Shown here in pieces: positions 18,184 to 28,031 of a stretch of DNA of 64,000 bases; within the stretch, counting starts at the first letter, position 1; each line of letters starts with the position of its first letter. The stretch lies in the NCBI GenBank assembly GCA_021772615.1, contig JAJFLQ010000085.1, positions 1 through 64,000 on the forward strand. Direction: 5' to 3'. Both the position numbers and the translations under genes were made by a program. The notes beneath the pieces were generated by a model. That model searched no databases, had not been told where the DNA came from, and saw nothing but the letters and a program-made list of their open reading frames with translations. This stretch comes from Verrucomicrobiota bacterium. GTDB taxonomy: Bacteria; Verrucomicrobiota; Lentisphaeria; JABSQK01; JAJFLO01.

Positions 18184-19215
18184 TCACTGCATGTTCGCGA
18201 AATGGGCCAGTGCATCTTCGGACCGCGGCAAGGTTGGTTTACAGGTTGCGCGAATGCCGAGTGGCTCCGTAACACACTGCACCAGCGACGCATGATTGTG
18301 AGTGCGTACAACTATGCTTTCAGGGATCAGCGCCAGATTCAGAAGGGTTTCGAGAAGAAACGGGCCGAGCTGTTCGTAGGCAGCTTTGACAGTGGGACGG
18401 GGCGGCGCCAGTTTGAATCCTGCTATTGCGCCGCTATCGGCGTCCACCAGTATCAATAGGTAGCAATAATACGGCTGCTGCTTCGGTTTGTCCTGCATTG
18501 CACCCGGCATGAGTGTCATCGACAGCTCGAAATTAGCAGGTGCAACAGGCAGGTCCGCGGCGTCCTCCAATTTCTCAGCGTCGATATTCACGGCATACTC
18601 CACAGGTGCAGAATCCGCGATCCGCCGCATCTCGGTTGTCCAGGTGACAGTATCGCCGGCTTTCGAAGGTATGCACATCAGGTAGCGACGGCTCGCGGCC
18701 GCGGCTTCGAATTCCTCGTATTTTTCCGGACTTTTCCACAGCGACGCGATCGCGATCAACCGTTCGAGGCCCGCCATAAGAAAGCCAAAACCGTCCATGT
18801 CGACGAACCACGGAACATGCGCCGGCGTGTTGCGGCGGAAAATCGGCCAGGCGTTTCGGCCGCGAAATTTCAGCTCCAGATTCTTGATGATTTTGCGATC
18901 TTCCGGCCTCACGAAGTCGCGGTCTTCGAAAGACAAACTCACGCCGTCAATCTCGAGAACCGCTGTTTCGTCGAGGTCATTGTTTGCAACGCCGTCGATA
19001 ATCCTGAGGAAACTGTCGACACCACGATAGATGGTGATGCCATAATGTTGCCCGCTGCGGCCCATGACCGAAACATATCCCTCTTCACCGGTTTCGGGAT
19101 GGACGAAACCGAAGTTGTCGAGGTCGTACATCCATGTCCACGGGGCCATTTTTTTGATTTGCGCGGCGATATCGTATGCCCGCTTCCAGTCTTCGATACG
19201 GGGGCGTTTGCTCAT
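18184..19215 (-). CDS. Uncharacterised protein resembling DUF7309/DUF6930 proteins
   Basis: 343 residues, no signal peptide or membrane span. The N-terminal part has KKMAPWTWMYDLDNFGFVHP, then PETGEEGYVSVMGRSGQHYG and ITIYRGVDSFLRII. This pattern (PWxWM.D.D.FG..xPETGE.GY..VMG) I associate with DUF7309. The second half (YLLILVDADSGAIAGFKLAPP, then LLNLALIPESIVVRTHNHASL) fits the DUF6930 layout often found with plasmid pRiA4b ORF-3-like proteins. No enzymatic function is known. A (TTGTG)5 tract starts 30 bp upstream of its ATG and could make expression phase variable. Confidence 0.6.
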   Translation of the reverse strand: MSKRPRIEDWKRAYDIAAQIKKMAPWTWMYDLDNFGFVHPETGEEGYVSVMGRSGQHYGITIYRGVDSFLRIIDGVANNDLDETAVLEIDGVSLSFEDRDFVRPEDRKIIKNLELKFRGRNAWPIFRRNTPAHVPWFVDMDGFGFLMAGLERLIAIASLWKSPEKYEEFEAAAASRRYLMCIPSKAGDTVTWTTEMRRIADSAPVEYAVNIDAEKLEDAADLPVAPANFELSMTLMPGAMQDKPKQQPYYCYLLILVDADSGAIAGFKLAPPRPTVKAAYEQLGPFLLETLLNLALIPESIVVRTHNHASLVQCVTEPLGIRATCKPTLPRSEDALAHFANMQ

Positions 19216-19244
19216 GGTCTACTGCTCCGGACTCTGGTGGCTTG

Positions 19245-19269
19245 TTGTGTTGTGTTGTGTTGTGTTGTG
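19245..19269. repeat. Pentanucleotide microsatellite (TTGTG)5
   Basis: Five perfect TTGTG units with partial units on both sides (19242-19270) lie about 30 bp upstream of the ATG at 19215, in its 5' untranslated or promoter region. Such tracts can change length by slipped-strand mispairing. Confidence 0.8.
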
Positions 19270-19776
19270 TGCAATCAGTGTAACAGGGAGACGTCTCTAC
19301 CATATCGTGGTCGACCAGAAAAAACAGATCCGGCGACCCGGCACACGCTGTTTTTTTCGGAACTTTCAACGGTATCCGGCGTCTATCACTTTAACGAACG
19401 GGATTGACCCCCTGTCAACATAACGCATAAAGATCCTAAGATCTTAAAGTACAAAGTATACAGCGGTTGCATCATCCCGATCGTTGCATTTTTAGGTTTC
19501 ATAAGAGCAGGGCAGAGTGTGTGGAACGGTTTGTCTAAGCGGCAACCCGACCAGTGGCATTCGCCCTGCTTTTGTTGTTTCTGGGCGATGTTGTTGAACG
19601 AAGAGCTCCAACGAACGCGGGTTGGGGCAATACCCGCAGCTTCAGATGTGGCTATTCCAGTGCCTCGCAAACGCAACGGACACGGTCCTGCATGCAGTGA
19701 CTGTGAGCTTAGGAGAGGATCCGTAATTCAACGACCTTGTGTTTTGCAGCGGTCATGATGTCATGGCACACAGAAG
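19270..19776. other. Intergenic region with possible structured leader before the metal ATPase
   Basis: No gene is supported. At 19506-19513 and 19563-19570, AGCAGGGC and GCCCTGCT can pair over about 50 nt and are followed by TTTGTTGTTT. The enclosed sequence contains AAGCGGCAACCC. This could be an RNA leader or attenuator for the P-type ATPase 207 nt downstream, but I cannot assign a riboswitch class. A palindrome AAGATCCTAAGATCTT lies near 19431-19446. Confidence 0.25.
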
Positions 19777-21633
19777 ATGAAACGCGAATCGGTAAACACG
19801 AAACAGGCATGCATCGCCGCGCTCAGTATCGGGATGATCGCCACGCATCTTGTGCTTCGTTTCGGAGTCGGGGTCTCTGAATTTTCCGCCAACTTACCAC
19901 TGCTCATGACGCTGTCTCTGGGCGGGATTCCGCTCGTTCTGGGTCTCGCGGCGAAGATGATTCGGCGGCAGTTCGGTTCCGACCTGCTGGCGGGAATCTC
20001 CATTGTCACCTCGATATTGCTGGGTGAATACCTCGCCGGATCCCTGGTCGTGCTCATGCTGTCCGGGGGCGAAGCGCTCGAGGGCTATGCCGTTGGCAGT
20101 GCCTCATCCGTCCTTCGCGCACTGGCGAAACGGATGCCGACGACGGCGCACCTCAAGGTCGAATCGGTATTGCAGGATGTCGGTCTCGCCGAGATCAAAA
20201 TTGGCGATGAACTCCTGGTGTTTCCGCACGAGATCTGCCCCGTCGACGGAACGGTCCTCGCGGGCCATGGGACGATGGACGAGTCGTATCTCACCGGCGA
20301 ACCGTTTATGATGTCCAAGACACCCGGGGTCCAGGTGATATCCGGGGCCGTTAACGGGGACTCGGCGCTAACCGTTCGGGCGGATCGGCTGGCGGCCGAT
20401 TCGCGATACAGCAAGATCATGCAGGTGATGCAGTCGTCTGAACAGCGGCGACCGAGATTGCGTCGATTGGGCGACCGGCTCGGTGCCTGGTATACCCCTA
20501 TTGCGGTATTATTGGGGGTTGCAGCGTGGGCTGCGAGCGGTGATCCGGTACGATTTCTTGCCGTCATGGTCGTCGCCACACCATGTCCGTTGCTGATTGG
20601 CATACCCGTGGCTATTATCGGCGCTATTTCCCTGGCGGCGAAACGCGCCATTATCGTACGTGACCCGGTAAGTCTGGAAATGGCCGACGCTTGCACCACG
20701 ATCATCTTCGATAAAACCGGCACGTTGACTTATGGAAAACCCAAACTAAGCGAGCAATTTTGCGCCGCCGGCTTCGAGCCTGCCGAGGTCCTTTCTCTCA
20801 CCGCAAGTCTCGAGCAGTACTCGAAACACCCGCTTTCTGAAGCCGTGCTTGCGGCGGGCCGGGAATCGCGGACGATCCTGCACCAGGCGAGCGAGGTCCG
20901 CGAACGTCCGGGTGAAGGTTTGCACGGCACTGTAGCCGGTCGACAGCTACAGATCACCAGCCGGAAAAAGCTGTCCGAAGAAATGCCGGATGCCGCGCTG
21001 CATTTGCCGCCGCATTCGAGCGGTCTCGAATGCGTGATCCTGATCGATAACTCGTACGCCGCGACGTACACCTTTCGGGATGAGCCGCGCGTCGAAGGGC
21101 CGTCGTTTGTGAACCACCTCGGACCGCGGCATCACATGAACACGATCATGCTTCTTTCGGGTGATCGTGAATCGGAGGTTCAGTATCTGGCCAGGCGCGT
21201 GGGGATTCCGCTGGTGCACGCGGGTAAGAGTCCCGAACAAAAGCTGGACATCGTCCGAGCGGAAACGGCAAAGGCCAACACCGTATTTGTGGGCGACGGC
21301 ATCAATGATGCACCGGCTTTGATGGCAGCAACGATCGGCGTCGCTTTCGGAATCAACAGCGATGTGACCACCGAGGCAGCCGGTGTCGTCATTATGGACA
21401 GTTCGCTGGAGAAAGTCGACGAATTTCTGCACATCAGTCGTCGGATGCGACGGATCGCCCTCCAAAGTGCGATTGGCGGCATGGCGTTGAGCATCGTTGG
21501 TATGGTTGCCGCTGCGTTCGGTTACCTTCCTCCGGTAGCCGGTGCGATTGCCCAGGAGGTAATCGATGTCGTTGCCGTCGTCAATGCGCTTCGCGTTGCC
21601 GTACCGCCGAAGTCATTGACGGATTTCGATTAA
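19777..21633 (+). CDS. Heavy-metal P1B-type ATPase with a CPL transmembrane motif
   Basis: 618 residues, inner-membrane ATP-driven metal exporter. The phosphorylation site is [11 protein letters not shown] (Asp about 312). The actuator TGE-type loop is [10 protein letters not shown], the nucleotide-domain HP motif is [10 protein letters not shown], and the hinge is [14 protein letters not shown]. The metal-site motif in TM6 is ATPCPL (Cys about 270), not CPC, and no N-terminal CxxC metal-binding domain is present. That makes Cu+ or Zn/Cd/Pb of the usual CPC class unlikely; CPL pumps have less defined metals. TM helices precede and follow as expected. The start is uncertain; the ATG at 19777 lacks a strong ribosome site. 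Confidence 0.88.
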   Translation: MKRESVNTKQACIAALSIGMIATHLVLRFGVGVSEFSANLPLLMTLSLGGIPLVLGLAAKMIRRQFGSDLLAGISIVTSILLGEYLAGSLVVLMLSGGEALEGYAVGSASSVLRALAKRMPTTAHLKVESVLQDVGLAEIKIGDELLVFPHEICPVDGTVLAGHGTMDESYLTGEPFMMSKTPGVQVISGAVNGDSALTVRADRLAADSRYSKIMQVMQSSEQRRPRLRRLGDRLGAWYTPIAVLLGVAAWAASGDPVRFLAVMVVATPCPLLIGIPVAIIGAISLAAKRAIIVRDPVSLEMADACTTIIFDKTGTLTYGKPKLSEQFCAAGFEPAEVLSLTASLEQYSKHPLSEAVLAAGRESRTILHQASEVRERPGEGLHGTVAGRQLQITSRKKLSEEMPDAALHLPPHSSGLECVILIDNSYAATYTFRDEPRVEGPSFVNHLGPRHHMNTIMLLSGDRESEVQYLARRVGIPLVHAGKSPEQKLDIVRAETAKANTVFVGDGINDAPALMAATIGVAFGINSDVTTEAAGVVIMDSSLEKVDEFLHISRRMRRIALQSAIGGMALSIVGMVAAAFGYLPPVAGAIAQEVIDVVAVVNALRVAVPPKSLTDFD

Positions 21634-21649
21634 CCAGGCGGCTCGGTGC

Positions 21650-21684
21650 AAAAAAAAGGCCGTCACTGACTTGCAGTGACGGCC
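21650..21684 (-). terminator. Intrinsic terminator of the cold-shock gene
   Basis: A perfect 11-bp stem GGCCGTCACTG (21658-21668)/CAGTGACGGCC (21674-21684) with loop ACTTG is followed on the minus strand by eight T (A8 at 21650-21657). It is a textbook Rho-independent terminator for the minus-strand csp gene, and the stem also lies just after the convergent ATPase stop. Confidence 0.92.
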
Positions 21685-21706
21685 TGTAGGTACCTTCTCG
21701 GTCAGA

Positions 21707-21913
21707 TCAGATAGCGATTACGTTCTCCGCTGCCGGACCTTTTGCTCCCTGTACAATGTCGAATTCCACCGCGGCTCCCTCGGCGAGACTCTTGAAACCT
21801 TCGGCCTGGATTGCGCTGTGGTGGACGAAGCAATCATCGCCTCCGCCTTCCTGCGTGATGAATCCAAAACCCTTCTGATCGTTAAACCACTTTACTGTTC
21901 CCTTGGTACGCAT
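21707..21913 (-). CDS. Cold-shock protein (CspA family)
   Basis: 68 residues, a single cold-shock domain. RNP1-like [10 protein letters not shown] and RNP2-like DCFVHHSAI are both intact, and the C-terminal [15 protein letters not shown] is standard. It binds single-stranded RNA/DNA as a chaperone in the cytoplasm. It is monocistronic, with its own intrinsic terminator 23 bp after the stop. The 216-bp region upstream (21914-22129) has no gene and should contain the promoter and a long 5' leader, although I see no obvious cold box. Confidence 0.95.
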   Translation of the reverse strand: MRTKGTVKWFNDQKGFGFITQEGGGDDCFVHHSAIQAEGFKSLAEGAAVEFDIVQGAKGPAAENVIAI

Positions 21914-22129
21914 GTTCGCGCTCCTTGGTTGTGTGTAAGTCGGAGCTACGATGATACGTACTTCCTACCCTACCAATTATGTATATGCCCGGATTTTTAT
22001 CCGTGCGGTGTGCGACCAACCTGGTCACACGTTTCAGTCGCGGATTCTCAATGCTATCCTCGACTTTGAACCAAGATAATAATCCGAGTTTTTTGAATTA
22101 CCAGTCGTATTTACAAAATATCATTCGCC

Positions 22130-25100
22130 TCAGGAATCATACAGTCGTTCGAGATCCTCGGAGATTGAAAATACTGCGGGTATCAAGACCAGCACGACCA
22201 CGGAGGATACCAACGTCCCGACGCCGAGAGAGATTGCCATCGGCACCAGAAACAACGCCTGGATCGAGGTTTCGAATATCATCGGGCACAGTCCCAGAAA
22301 TGTTGTCACGGCCGTCAGCAGGATCGGGCGGAATCGCCTGGCCGCAGCTTCGATGGTAGCGGATTGTTTCGTTTCATCGACGGCAAGGTAGCGATTGCGC
22401 GTCACCGCGAGAACGAATGCCCCGTTTACCACCATGCCGCAAAGGGCGATCATGCCGAATATGCTGAAAATGCTGATATTGAACCCCAGGGCAATGTGCC
22501 CGATGACGGCGCCCGCCAACCCCCAGGGGATCGTAAGGATGACGATCATCGCCTGTTTGTAACTCCGCAACAGCGCAGCGACCAGTGCGTAGATAACGAA
22601 AAGCGACGCCATCAGCCCGGTCAGGAGCCGTTCCGTGGCGTCGCGCTTTTCCCGTTCGTCGCCCTCATAGGAATAGCGTAATCCCGGGTAACGCGCGATA
22701 ACCGCAGGCAAATCATCTTGCGCCAGCGCAGTAAGGATCCGAGTTGGGGAATTCAGCTCGGGCAGCACATTCGCAGTGACACGTTGAACCCTGCTGCCGT
22801 CGACCCGTTGGATCTTGACCGGTTGCCTGGTTTCGGTGATCGTCGCCGCCTGGGCCAGTGGAATCTCACTGCCGCCGGGCGTGCGAATAAGCAGCTCTTC
22901 CAGACCGCTGAGCGAACGTCGGTCCTGACGAGGCAGTCGTACCATAACGCGAAGTTCATCGCGATCCCGCGGTTGACGGAGCGCCTCCGCACCGTAAAAT
23001 GCGTGTCGAATCTGCCGTCCCAATTCGCGTGCCGTCAGGCCCAAACTGCGTCCCTCCGGCTTGATCTCGAAATCGAGCTGCGGCATCTTGCGGCCGAAAC
23101 CCTTGCGAATGTCGCTGACGCCGGGGTATTTCTCGAGTGCGGCGGCGACATCGTTCAGGGCCCGGGGCAATGTGTCCACATCGGGATGGGCAAGTTGCAC
23201 GTTGATCGCGGCTTCGCCGCCGGGACCGATGAGGTAGTCGAAGAAAAGGGATTCGAGGTCGGGTACCGGAGGGATCTTTTCGCGCCACAGGTTGGCAAAT
23301 TCCGCGCTGGTGATGCTGCGTTCGCTTTGCGGCACCAATGTGACGGCAACTTCACCGGTGTGAGGCGAGTTTTCGGCGACCTCAGTGAATATGCCGACGG
23401 ATATGTCGCCTTCGCCGCTTGCCTTCAACGCCTGTTCCGCCGCCGCCTGGATCAAAAAACACACCTCGCGCGTTCGGTCAACCGGCGTACCCGACGGCAT
23501 CTCGATCTCGGCCTGAATGAAGTCGGTTTCGATCGTCGGCCGGAACGCATAGTCGATTCTGCCGCTCCACACATAGGCGGCGACTATTGCCAACCCCGCG
23601 ATAAAGAGACAGACGGTGGCATAGCGCAGCCGCACGGCAAGGTTGAGAATCGGCCGATACATCCGTTCCAGCAGCCGGTCCAGGCGGTTGCGGAACCGGG
23701 ACTGCACTCCATCGATGTAACCATACAGCGATCGACGGCCGCCCGCCCTGCCGGCGCCGGCAAGATGTGCAGGCAGGATAAACAGACATTCCACAAGCGA
23801 CACAGTGAACACCGCAATAACCACGGCGGGAAGGACCTCGAAGAAACGGCCGGTACGGCCCGGCACAAACAGTAATGGCAGAAATGCGATGATATTGGTG
23901 GCGACGGCGAAAACCACCGGCACCATCATCTCGCGGGTGCCCTGTATCGCTGCGTCCAGACGCGGCATGCCGCCGCTTATTTTATGGAACACGTCCTCGC
24001 CCACCACCACGGCGTCGTCGACAACGATTCCGATCGTAATGATAAAGCCAAATAACGAGATCATATTGATACTCGAATCCATCAGCGGCAGGAGCGTGAG
24101 CGAACCGAGAATGGAGATCGGAATCCCGATCGCGGTCCAGAACGCAACGCGCAGTTCCAGAAACAGGCCAAGCGTCAACACCACCAGCAGGAGTCCGGCT
24201 GCGCCGTTGTGAAGCAGGAGGTACAGGCGTTCTTTATAGATTACGGAACGATCTCGAGACAGCGAGATATCCACCGAATCCGGAAGCGTCGGACGCACGC
24301 GATCGATAAAATTCCGGACGGCGGCGGCGACCTTCAGCGGCGGTTGATTTTCAGCACTGAAGACCGACAGGAAAACCGAGCGTTTGCCGTTGAAATACAC
24401 CTCGCGTTCCACATCTTCGAAGCCGTCCTCAATCGTGGCGATGTCGGAAAGCATGACCTTGGCGCCGGTAACGCCGCTGATAATCGCGATATCGGCAAAC
24501 TCGTCCGCCGTATCCCGCCGTTCCGTGGTCTTGAGCATAACGTCGCCGGCCGCTGCGCGGAGCGTACCCGCCGGCACATCGATCGCCGATTCGCGGACCG
24601 TACGGGCGACATCATCGAGTGTCAGCCCGAGTTCGCGCAGTTTCGCTTGCGGCACATCAATGTGGATCTCGGGTCGGCGCAGCCCGCGAACCTCGACGAT
24701 CGATATGTCCGGTTCGGCCAGCAGCCCGCCTTCCAGCTCACGTGCAAAGTCGACCAGCGTCTGCTCGTCGACGTCGCCAAACAATGCGATTCGCATGACC
24801 TCCCGCCACCCGCCGGTAGCCAGAGATATCACGGGCGGCTCCACATCGTCGGGAAACAGGCTCACACGCTGTACCGCCGCGGTCACATCCTGGAGTGCCT
24901 GACTGCGGTCGAACCCAGGCATGATCTCAATGGTGATGCGCGCGCTGCCCTCGGTCGCATTTGACTCCAGGCGCCGAACCAGTTCCAGCCCACGTATCTC
25001 TGATTCGATGGGGAGAACCACGGCGCGTTCGACTTCCTCCGGACTGGCCCCGGGATAGCTCATGGAAATACGGACTTCGTCCAGATCGTACGAAGGAAAT

Positions 25101-25261
25101 ACCTCCTGGCGAATGTCGCGCGCTACCAGAAGACCCGTTACCACCACGGCGATCATGAGGAGATTCGCAGCGACATGATTTCGTGCGAACCAGGCAATCG
25201 CGCCGCGTGTTACGACGGGCGTCGCGGGATTCTTAGGCTCAGGCATTGGCGTGGGGGACAT
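22130..25261 (-). CDS. RND-family efflux transporter permease (AcrB/HAE-1 or MMPL-type)
   Basis: 1043 residues, the usual size for an inner-membrane RND pump. The N-terminal TM1 (ANLLMIAVVVTGLLVARDI) and the periplasmic porter region with FPSYDLDEVRISMSYPGASPEEVE are typical. TM4 carries the proton-relay pair in TIGIVVDDAVVVGEDVF. A second set of TMs includes VTTFLGLCPMIFETS. Driven by proton import, such pumps expel drugs, metals or lipids through a TolC channel. It is the third gene of the NodT-adaptor-RND operon, starting 18 nt after the adaptor stop. The VEV-containing PGASPEEVE region suggests the general HAE family rather than the heavy-metal CusA branch. Confidence 0.92.
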   Translation of the reverse strand: MSPTPMPEPKNPATPVVTRGAIAWFARNHVAANLLMIAVVVTGLLVARDIRQEVFPSYDLDEVRISMSYPGASPEEVERAVVLPIESEIRGLELVRRLESNATEGSARITIEIMPGFDRSQALQDVTAAVQRVSLFPDDVEPPVISLATGGWREVMRIALFGDVDEQTLVDFARELEGGLLAEPDISIVEVRGLRRPEIHIDVPQAKLRELGLTLDDVARTVRESAIDVPAGTLRAAAGDVMLKTTERRDTADEFADIAIISGVTGAKVMLSDIATIEDGFEDVEREVYFNGKRSVFLSVFSAENQPPLKVAAAVRNFIDRVRPTLPDSVDISLSRDRSVIYKERLYLLLHNGAAGLLLVVLTLGLFLELRVAFWTAIGIPISILGSLTLLPLMDSSINMISLFGFIITIGIVVDDAVVVGEDVFHKISGGMPRLDAAIQGTREMMVPVVFAVATNIIAFLPLLFVPGRTGRFFEVLPAVVIAVFTVSLVECLFILPAHLAGAGRAGGRRSLYGYIDGVQSRFRNRLDRLLERMYRPILNLAVRLRYATVCLFIAGLAIVAAYVWSGRIDYAFRPTIETDFIQAEIEMPSGTPVDRTREVCFLIQAAAEQALKASGEGDISVGIFTEVAENSPHTGEVAVTLVPQSERSITSAEFANLWREKIPPVPDLESLFFDYLIGPGGEAAINVQLAHPDVDTLPRALNDVAAALEKYPGVSDIRKGFGRKMPQLDFEIKPEGRSLGLTARELGRQIRHAFYGAEALRQPRDRDELRVMVRLPRQDRRSLSGLEELLIRTPGGSEIPLAQAATITETRQPVKIQRVDGSRVQRVTANVLPELNSPTRILTALAQDDLPAVIARYPGLRYSYEGDEREKRDATERLLTGLMASLFVIYALVAALLRSYKQAMIVILTIPWGLAGAVIGHIALGFNISIFSIFGMIALCGMVVNGAFVLAVTRNRYLAVDETKQSATIEAAARRFRPILLTAVTTFLGLCPMIFETSIQALFLVPMAISLGVGTLVSSVVVLVLIPAVFSISEDLERLYDS

Positions 25262-25279
25262 AGAAGCTCGGGTTTACCA

Positions 25280-26479
25280 TCAATCGTTTATGTCGGCGGC
25301 TTTCGCAGTCGGGTCGAGAAGCAACGGGCTCACCGCCATACCGGGCAGCACATTCTTCAGGTTACTTACCACCAGCTGCTCATCCTGTTCCATGACATTG
25401 GTGATAAAAACGGTGTCCTTGTGGGTCCATTGAATGTCGGCAGGTCGAATCTCAAGCGTGTTCTCCGGTGTGACAACCCAGATGGTGTTTCCCTTGCGGA
25501 TCGCGGTTCGGCGAATGGCGAGAACGTTCTGCAGCCGACCCGCATCAATCTCTACACGCACGTAGCTTCCGAGCAACAGCGGCGGCGCCCCGTCGCCGTT
25601 GCCGGCCGTGCCCAGTGGATCTGGAATACGTACGAGCACGCGCGCCATCCGACCAGTGGACTCGACGTCCGCAAGCAGTCGGATTACGGTTGCCGGCCAC
25701 TGCAAGACGCGATCATCGCCAAGCTCGAGAAACACCGTTGCTGCGGCTGCAGTCCCGTTGTCGGGAAACGCAATGTATTGCAACTGCGGAATCGGTACCG
25801 TGACGCGCGCCCAGAATGCGTCGGTGCCGGCAAGTGTACAGACATCGTCGCCGGCCTCGAGCAGCCGACCTATCTCGATCGACTCGTCGACGACGACGGC
25901 ATTAAAAGGAGCCGTCACCGTCGTTCGCGACAGCTCAAGATCGGCTCTCGCGACGCCGTTTTCGGCCCGGTCCAGCACGGCCTGGGCGCGTCGCAGGTGC
26001 GGCTCGCGGAGCACCAGCGCCTGGTTGACCTGGTTATCGCCCAACTCCCCCCGCAATTGATGCCATTCGCGCGCGGCAACTTCCTGCCGCCCCTGTTCCA
26101 TTTCCAGATCGAATGACGCCTCGACGAGCGCCGCCTGCTTCTCGACGAGCGCCAGCTCGTACTCGACCGGGTCAATGGCAACAAGTTCGGCATTAGCCGC
26201 GACCATACCGCCTCGGACGAGATTCGGATGATGTCGGATCACCAAACCGCTGACCTGGGTTTTCATCACCACCTCGCGAGCCGGCGCCACGTCGCCGTAC
26301 GCAATGATGCGTATGGGCGCAGTGGTCGGCGCGACCGTCACGGTCTGAACAATCTTTACGGGTTGAACGTCATCGACCGCTTCGGTACGAGTCGGATCTT
26401 TAATGTACGTATAGCTGACTACGCCGCCAACACCAAGCACGACCAGGCAGAACAAAAATTGAATAAGAAACCGTATCAT
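25280..26479 (-). CDS. RND efflux periplasmic adaptor subunit (HlyD/MFP family)
   Basis: 399 residues. One N-terminal membrane anchor (FLIQFLFCLVVLGVGGVVSYTY) is followed by a lipoyl/barrel-sandwich half (AYGDVAPAREVVMKTQVSGLV), a helical hairpin rich in Leu, Ala and Glu (about residues 110-180), and the returning lipoyl half (VTAPFNAVVVDESIEIGRLLEAG). The adaptor bridges the RND pump and outer-membrane channel. It begins 3 nt after the NodT stop, so the operon is tightly packed. No Cys lipobox is seen, so the anchor is a transmembrane helix. Confidence 0.92.
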   Translation of the reverse strand: MIRFLIQFLFCLVVLGVGGVVSYTYIKDPTRTEAVDDVQPVKIVQTVTVAPTTAPIRIIAYGDVAPAREVVMKTQVSGLVIRHHPNLVRGGMVAANAELVAIDPVEYELALVEKQAALVEASFDLEMEQGRQEVAAREWHQLRGELGDNQVNQALVLREPHLRRAQAVLDRAENGVARADLELSRTTVTAPFNAVVVDESIEIGRLLEAGDDVCTLAGTDAFWARVTVPIPQLQYIAFPDNGTAAAATVFLELGDDRVLQWPATVIRLLADVESTGRMARVLVRIPDPLGTAGNGDGAPPLLLGSYVRVEIDAGRLQNVLAIRRTAIRKGNTIWVVTPENTLEIRPADIQWTHKDTVFITNVMEQDEQLVVSNLKNVLPGMAVSPLLLDPTAKAADIND

Positions 26480-26482
26480 GCG

Positions 26483-27904
26483 TTACTCCGCGATCGTTGA
26501 TTCCGTATGAGTATGAACATCCAACGGCCCGCCGAGCGCGCGATGCAGCATGACGCGCATGGTAAGCAGCTGGCGATGACTTTCAACCATGTCTCGCTCC
26601 AGCTCCTGTACGGTCGTCAGCGCTGTCAGGACGGGTAGATAATCCGTGAGCCCCTGGCTGTAGCGATTGCGCGTCTCGGTCAGCAATCTTCTTGCGGTCG
26701 CGATGCGATTCTCAAGGAGCCGGATGTGCTCGGCCTGTTTGCGCTCACCGACGAGCGCTGTTTCCACATCGCGTACGGCGGCCAGAAATAATGCTGAAAA
26801 ATCGGCTGTGGCTGCTTTGACCGCGGCACGACGGATGCCCACCTCCGCCTCCCGACGACCTGCATCGAATAGCGGTATATCGACTGCAATGAAACCGTTT
26901 TCAACGAGCCGGTCGGCGCCGGGATCGCCGTCAACCGACAGGTTGCCGCCGATCGTCAGGCGCGGCAGTCGCTCTGCGATGGCTTCGGCGATGCCGTAGT
27001 CCAGTGCGGCTATCCGGTTGCGTGCTGCGCGAAGGTCTGGTCGGTTTACCAGGAGATCACCCGGAAAGCCCACCGCGGGCAGCGCCGGCAGCGACACATT
27101 ACGAGCCGTGACAGTCACGGTTGGCCCGGGACCGCCCAGGAGCGTATCCAGCGCATGCGTGAGCTGCCCAAGGCGGGCCTCGACAACGGGAACGCGTACC
27201 AGCGTCGCTTCCAGCTGCTCCTGCTGCTGCAGCACATCCACGATCGATGACTGGCCCTGGCTGAATCGCAGTCGGGTGAGATCAAGCAGCGTTCTGTTTG
27301 CCCCTATCTGGTCACGGATCAATTCCAATTGCCGATGTTGTTCGACCAGGCCGAAGTACACATCGGCCACCGCGGCGGACAGAAACACCTTCGCGCCCAG
27401 CAGATCACCGACCGCGGCGCGGCGTTCGAGGTCGCGGGCGTTGCGGCGCGAGCGCAGCCGTTGCCACACATCGATCTCCCAGCCCAGCAGCAGACCGAGT
27501 GACGACGACTCATCCCATGTTTCGGCGCGGGAATCCGCAAGCGTGGTCCAATCATATCCATACGTGGCGCGACCGTCGACGCGCGGGAAGATACCGGCGT
27601 TTGCCTGCTTCAGCAGTTGGCGGGCCTGTTCGATCCGCGCAGCGAGTCCGCGCAGCTCGAAATTTTCATCCAGCGCGGTCGCGATTAACGTATCGAGCTG
27701 TGGATCCTGAAACGACCGCCACCAGGCGCCCGTCCGCATATTACCGTCGTTCGCAGGCCGCAGCTCCTGATACATGTCCGGCGCGGCAGCGATCGGAATC
27801 GCCCGACTGTCGGGCTGCCAGGTTGTGACGCACCCCGTCATCATCGTTGTTACCGCGAGTACAACCAGATCGACCCGGCGTTCGGGTGTCATATATCGAT
27901 TCAT
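26483..27904 (-). CDS. TolC-like outer-membrane efflux lipoprotein (NodT family)
   Basis: About 473 residues from the ATG at 27904, behind GAGGC. An N-terminal signal with a lipobox-like VTTMMTGC gives a lipidated Cys near residue 23. Two OEP repeats follow, with WWRSFQDPQLDTLIATALDENF marking the start of the first and the NFELRGLAARIEQARQLLKQANAG coiled coil. RPDLRAARNRIAALDYGIAEAIAERLPRLT is the characteristic NodT central motif. It forms the trimeric outer-membrane duct. It is first in the minus-strand operon; a sigma54-type promoter lies about 110 nt upstream. Confidence 0.92.
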   Translation of the reverse strand: MNRYMTPERRVDLVVLAVTTMMTGCVTTWQPDSRAIPIAAAPDMYQELRPANDGNMRTGAWWRSFQDPQLDTLIATALDENFELRGLAARIEQARQLLKQANAGIFPRVDGRATYGYDWTTLADSRAETWDESSSLGLLLGWEIDVWQRLRSRRNARDLERRAAVGDLLGAKVFLSAAVADVYFGLVEQHRQLELIRDQIGANRTLLDLTRLRFSQGQSSIVDVLQQQEQLEATLVRVPVVEARLGQLTHALDTLLGGPGPTVTVTARNVSLPALPAVGFPGDLLVNRPDLRAARNRIAALDYGIAEAIAERLPRLTIGGNLSVDGDPGADRLVENGFIAVDIPLFDAGRREAEVGIRRAAVKAATADFSALFLAAVRDVETALVGERKQAEHIRLLENRIATARRLLTETRNRYSQGLTDYLPVLTALTTVQELERDMVESHRQLLTMRVMLHRALGGPLDVHTHTESTIAE

Positions 27905-28014
27905 CGTTTCGGCCTCAAATACAACGTTGCGATTTGTCACGTAACTCCTGAACGAAAATTCCGAAAACACCCCGAACAGCATTGCCGGCATCTGCGATCA
28001 CTGCGGCATGCTCA

Positions 28015-28031
28015 AGCACCAGCCGTGCCAA
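28015..28031 (-). promoter_or_regulatory. Predicted sigma54 (-24/-12) promoter of the RND operon
   Basis: The minus strand reads TTGGCACGGCTGGTGCT, which matches 16 of 17 positions of the sigma54 consensus YTGGCACGRNNNTTGCW. The GG of -24 and GC of -12 are correctly spaced. Transcription would start about 100 nt before the NodT gene. The divergent neighbour is an NtrC-type activator with an intact sigma54-contact loop, which supports the call. The site lies inside a small open frame (minus strand 28115-27915), so coincidence cannot be excluded. The rest of 27905-28459 has no other feature I can place. Confidence 0.65.

Noticed and set aside
19506..19570. NiCo-type riboswitch
   Set aside because: A few conserved-looking pieces (GAGCAGG, GCGGCAAC) occur near a metal ATPase gene, but the full four-stem architecture cannot be drawn with confidence.
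22718..23875. Long plus-strand open frame (about 385 codons)
   Set aside because: Antisense to the RND pump, with Arg/Gln-rich low-complexity sequence and no motifs.
22130..27904. RND/TolC system as the exporter of the RiPP
   Set aside because: It lies outside the repeat-bounded island, with its own sigma54/NtrC-type control. NHLP peptides usually use a peptidase-containing ABC transporter, and none is in the window.
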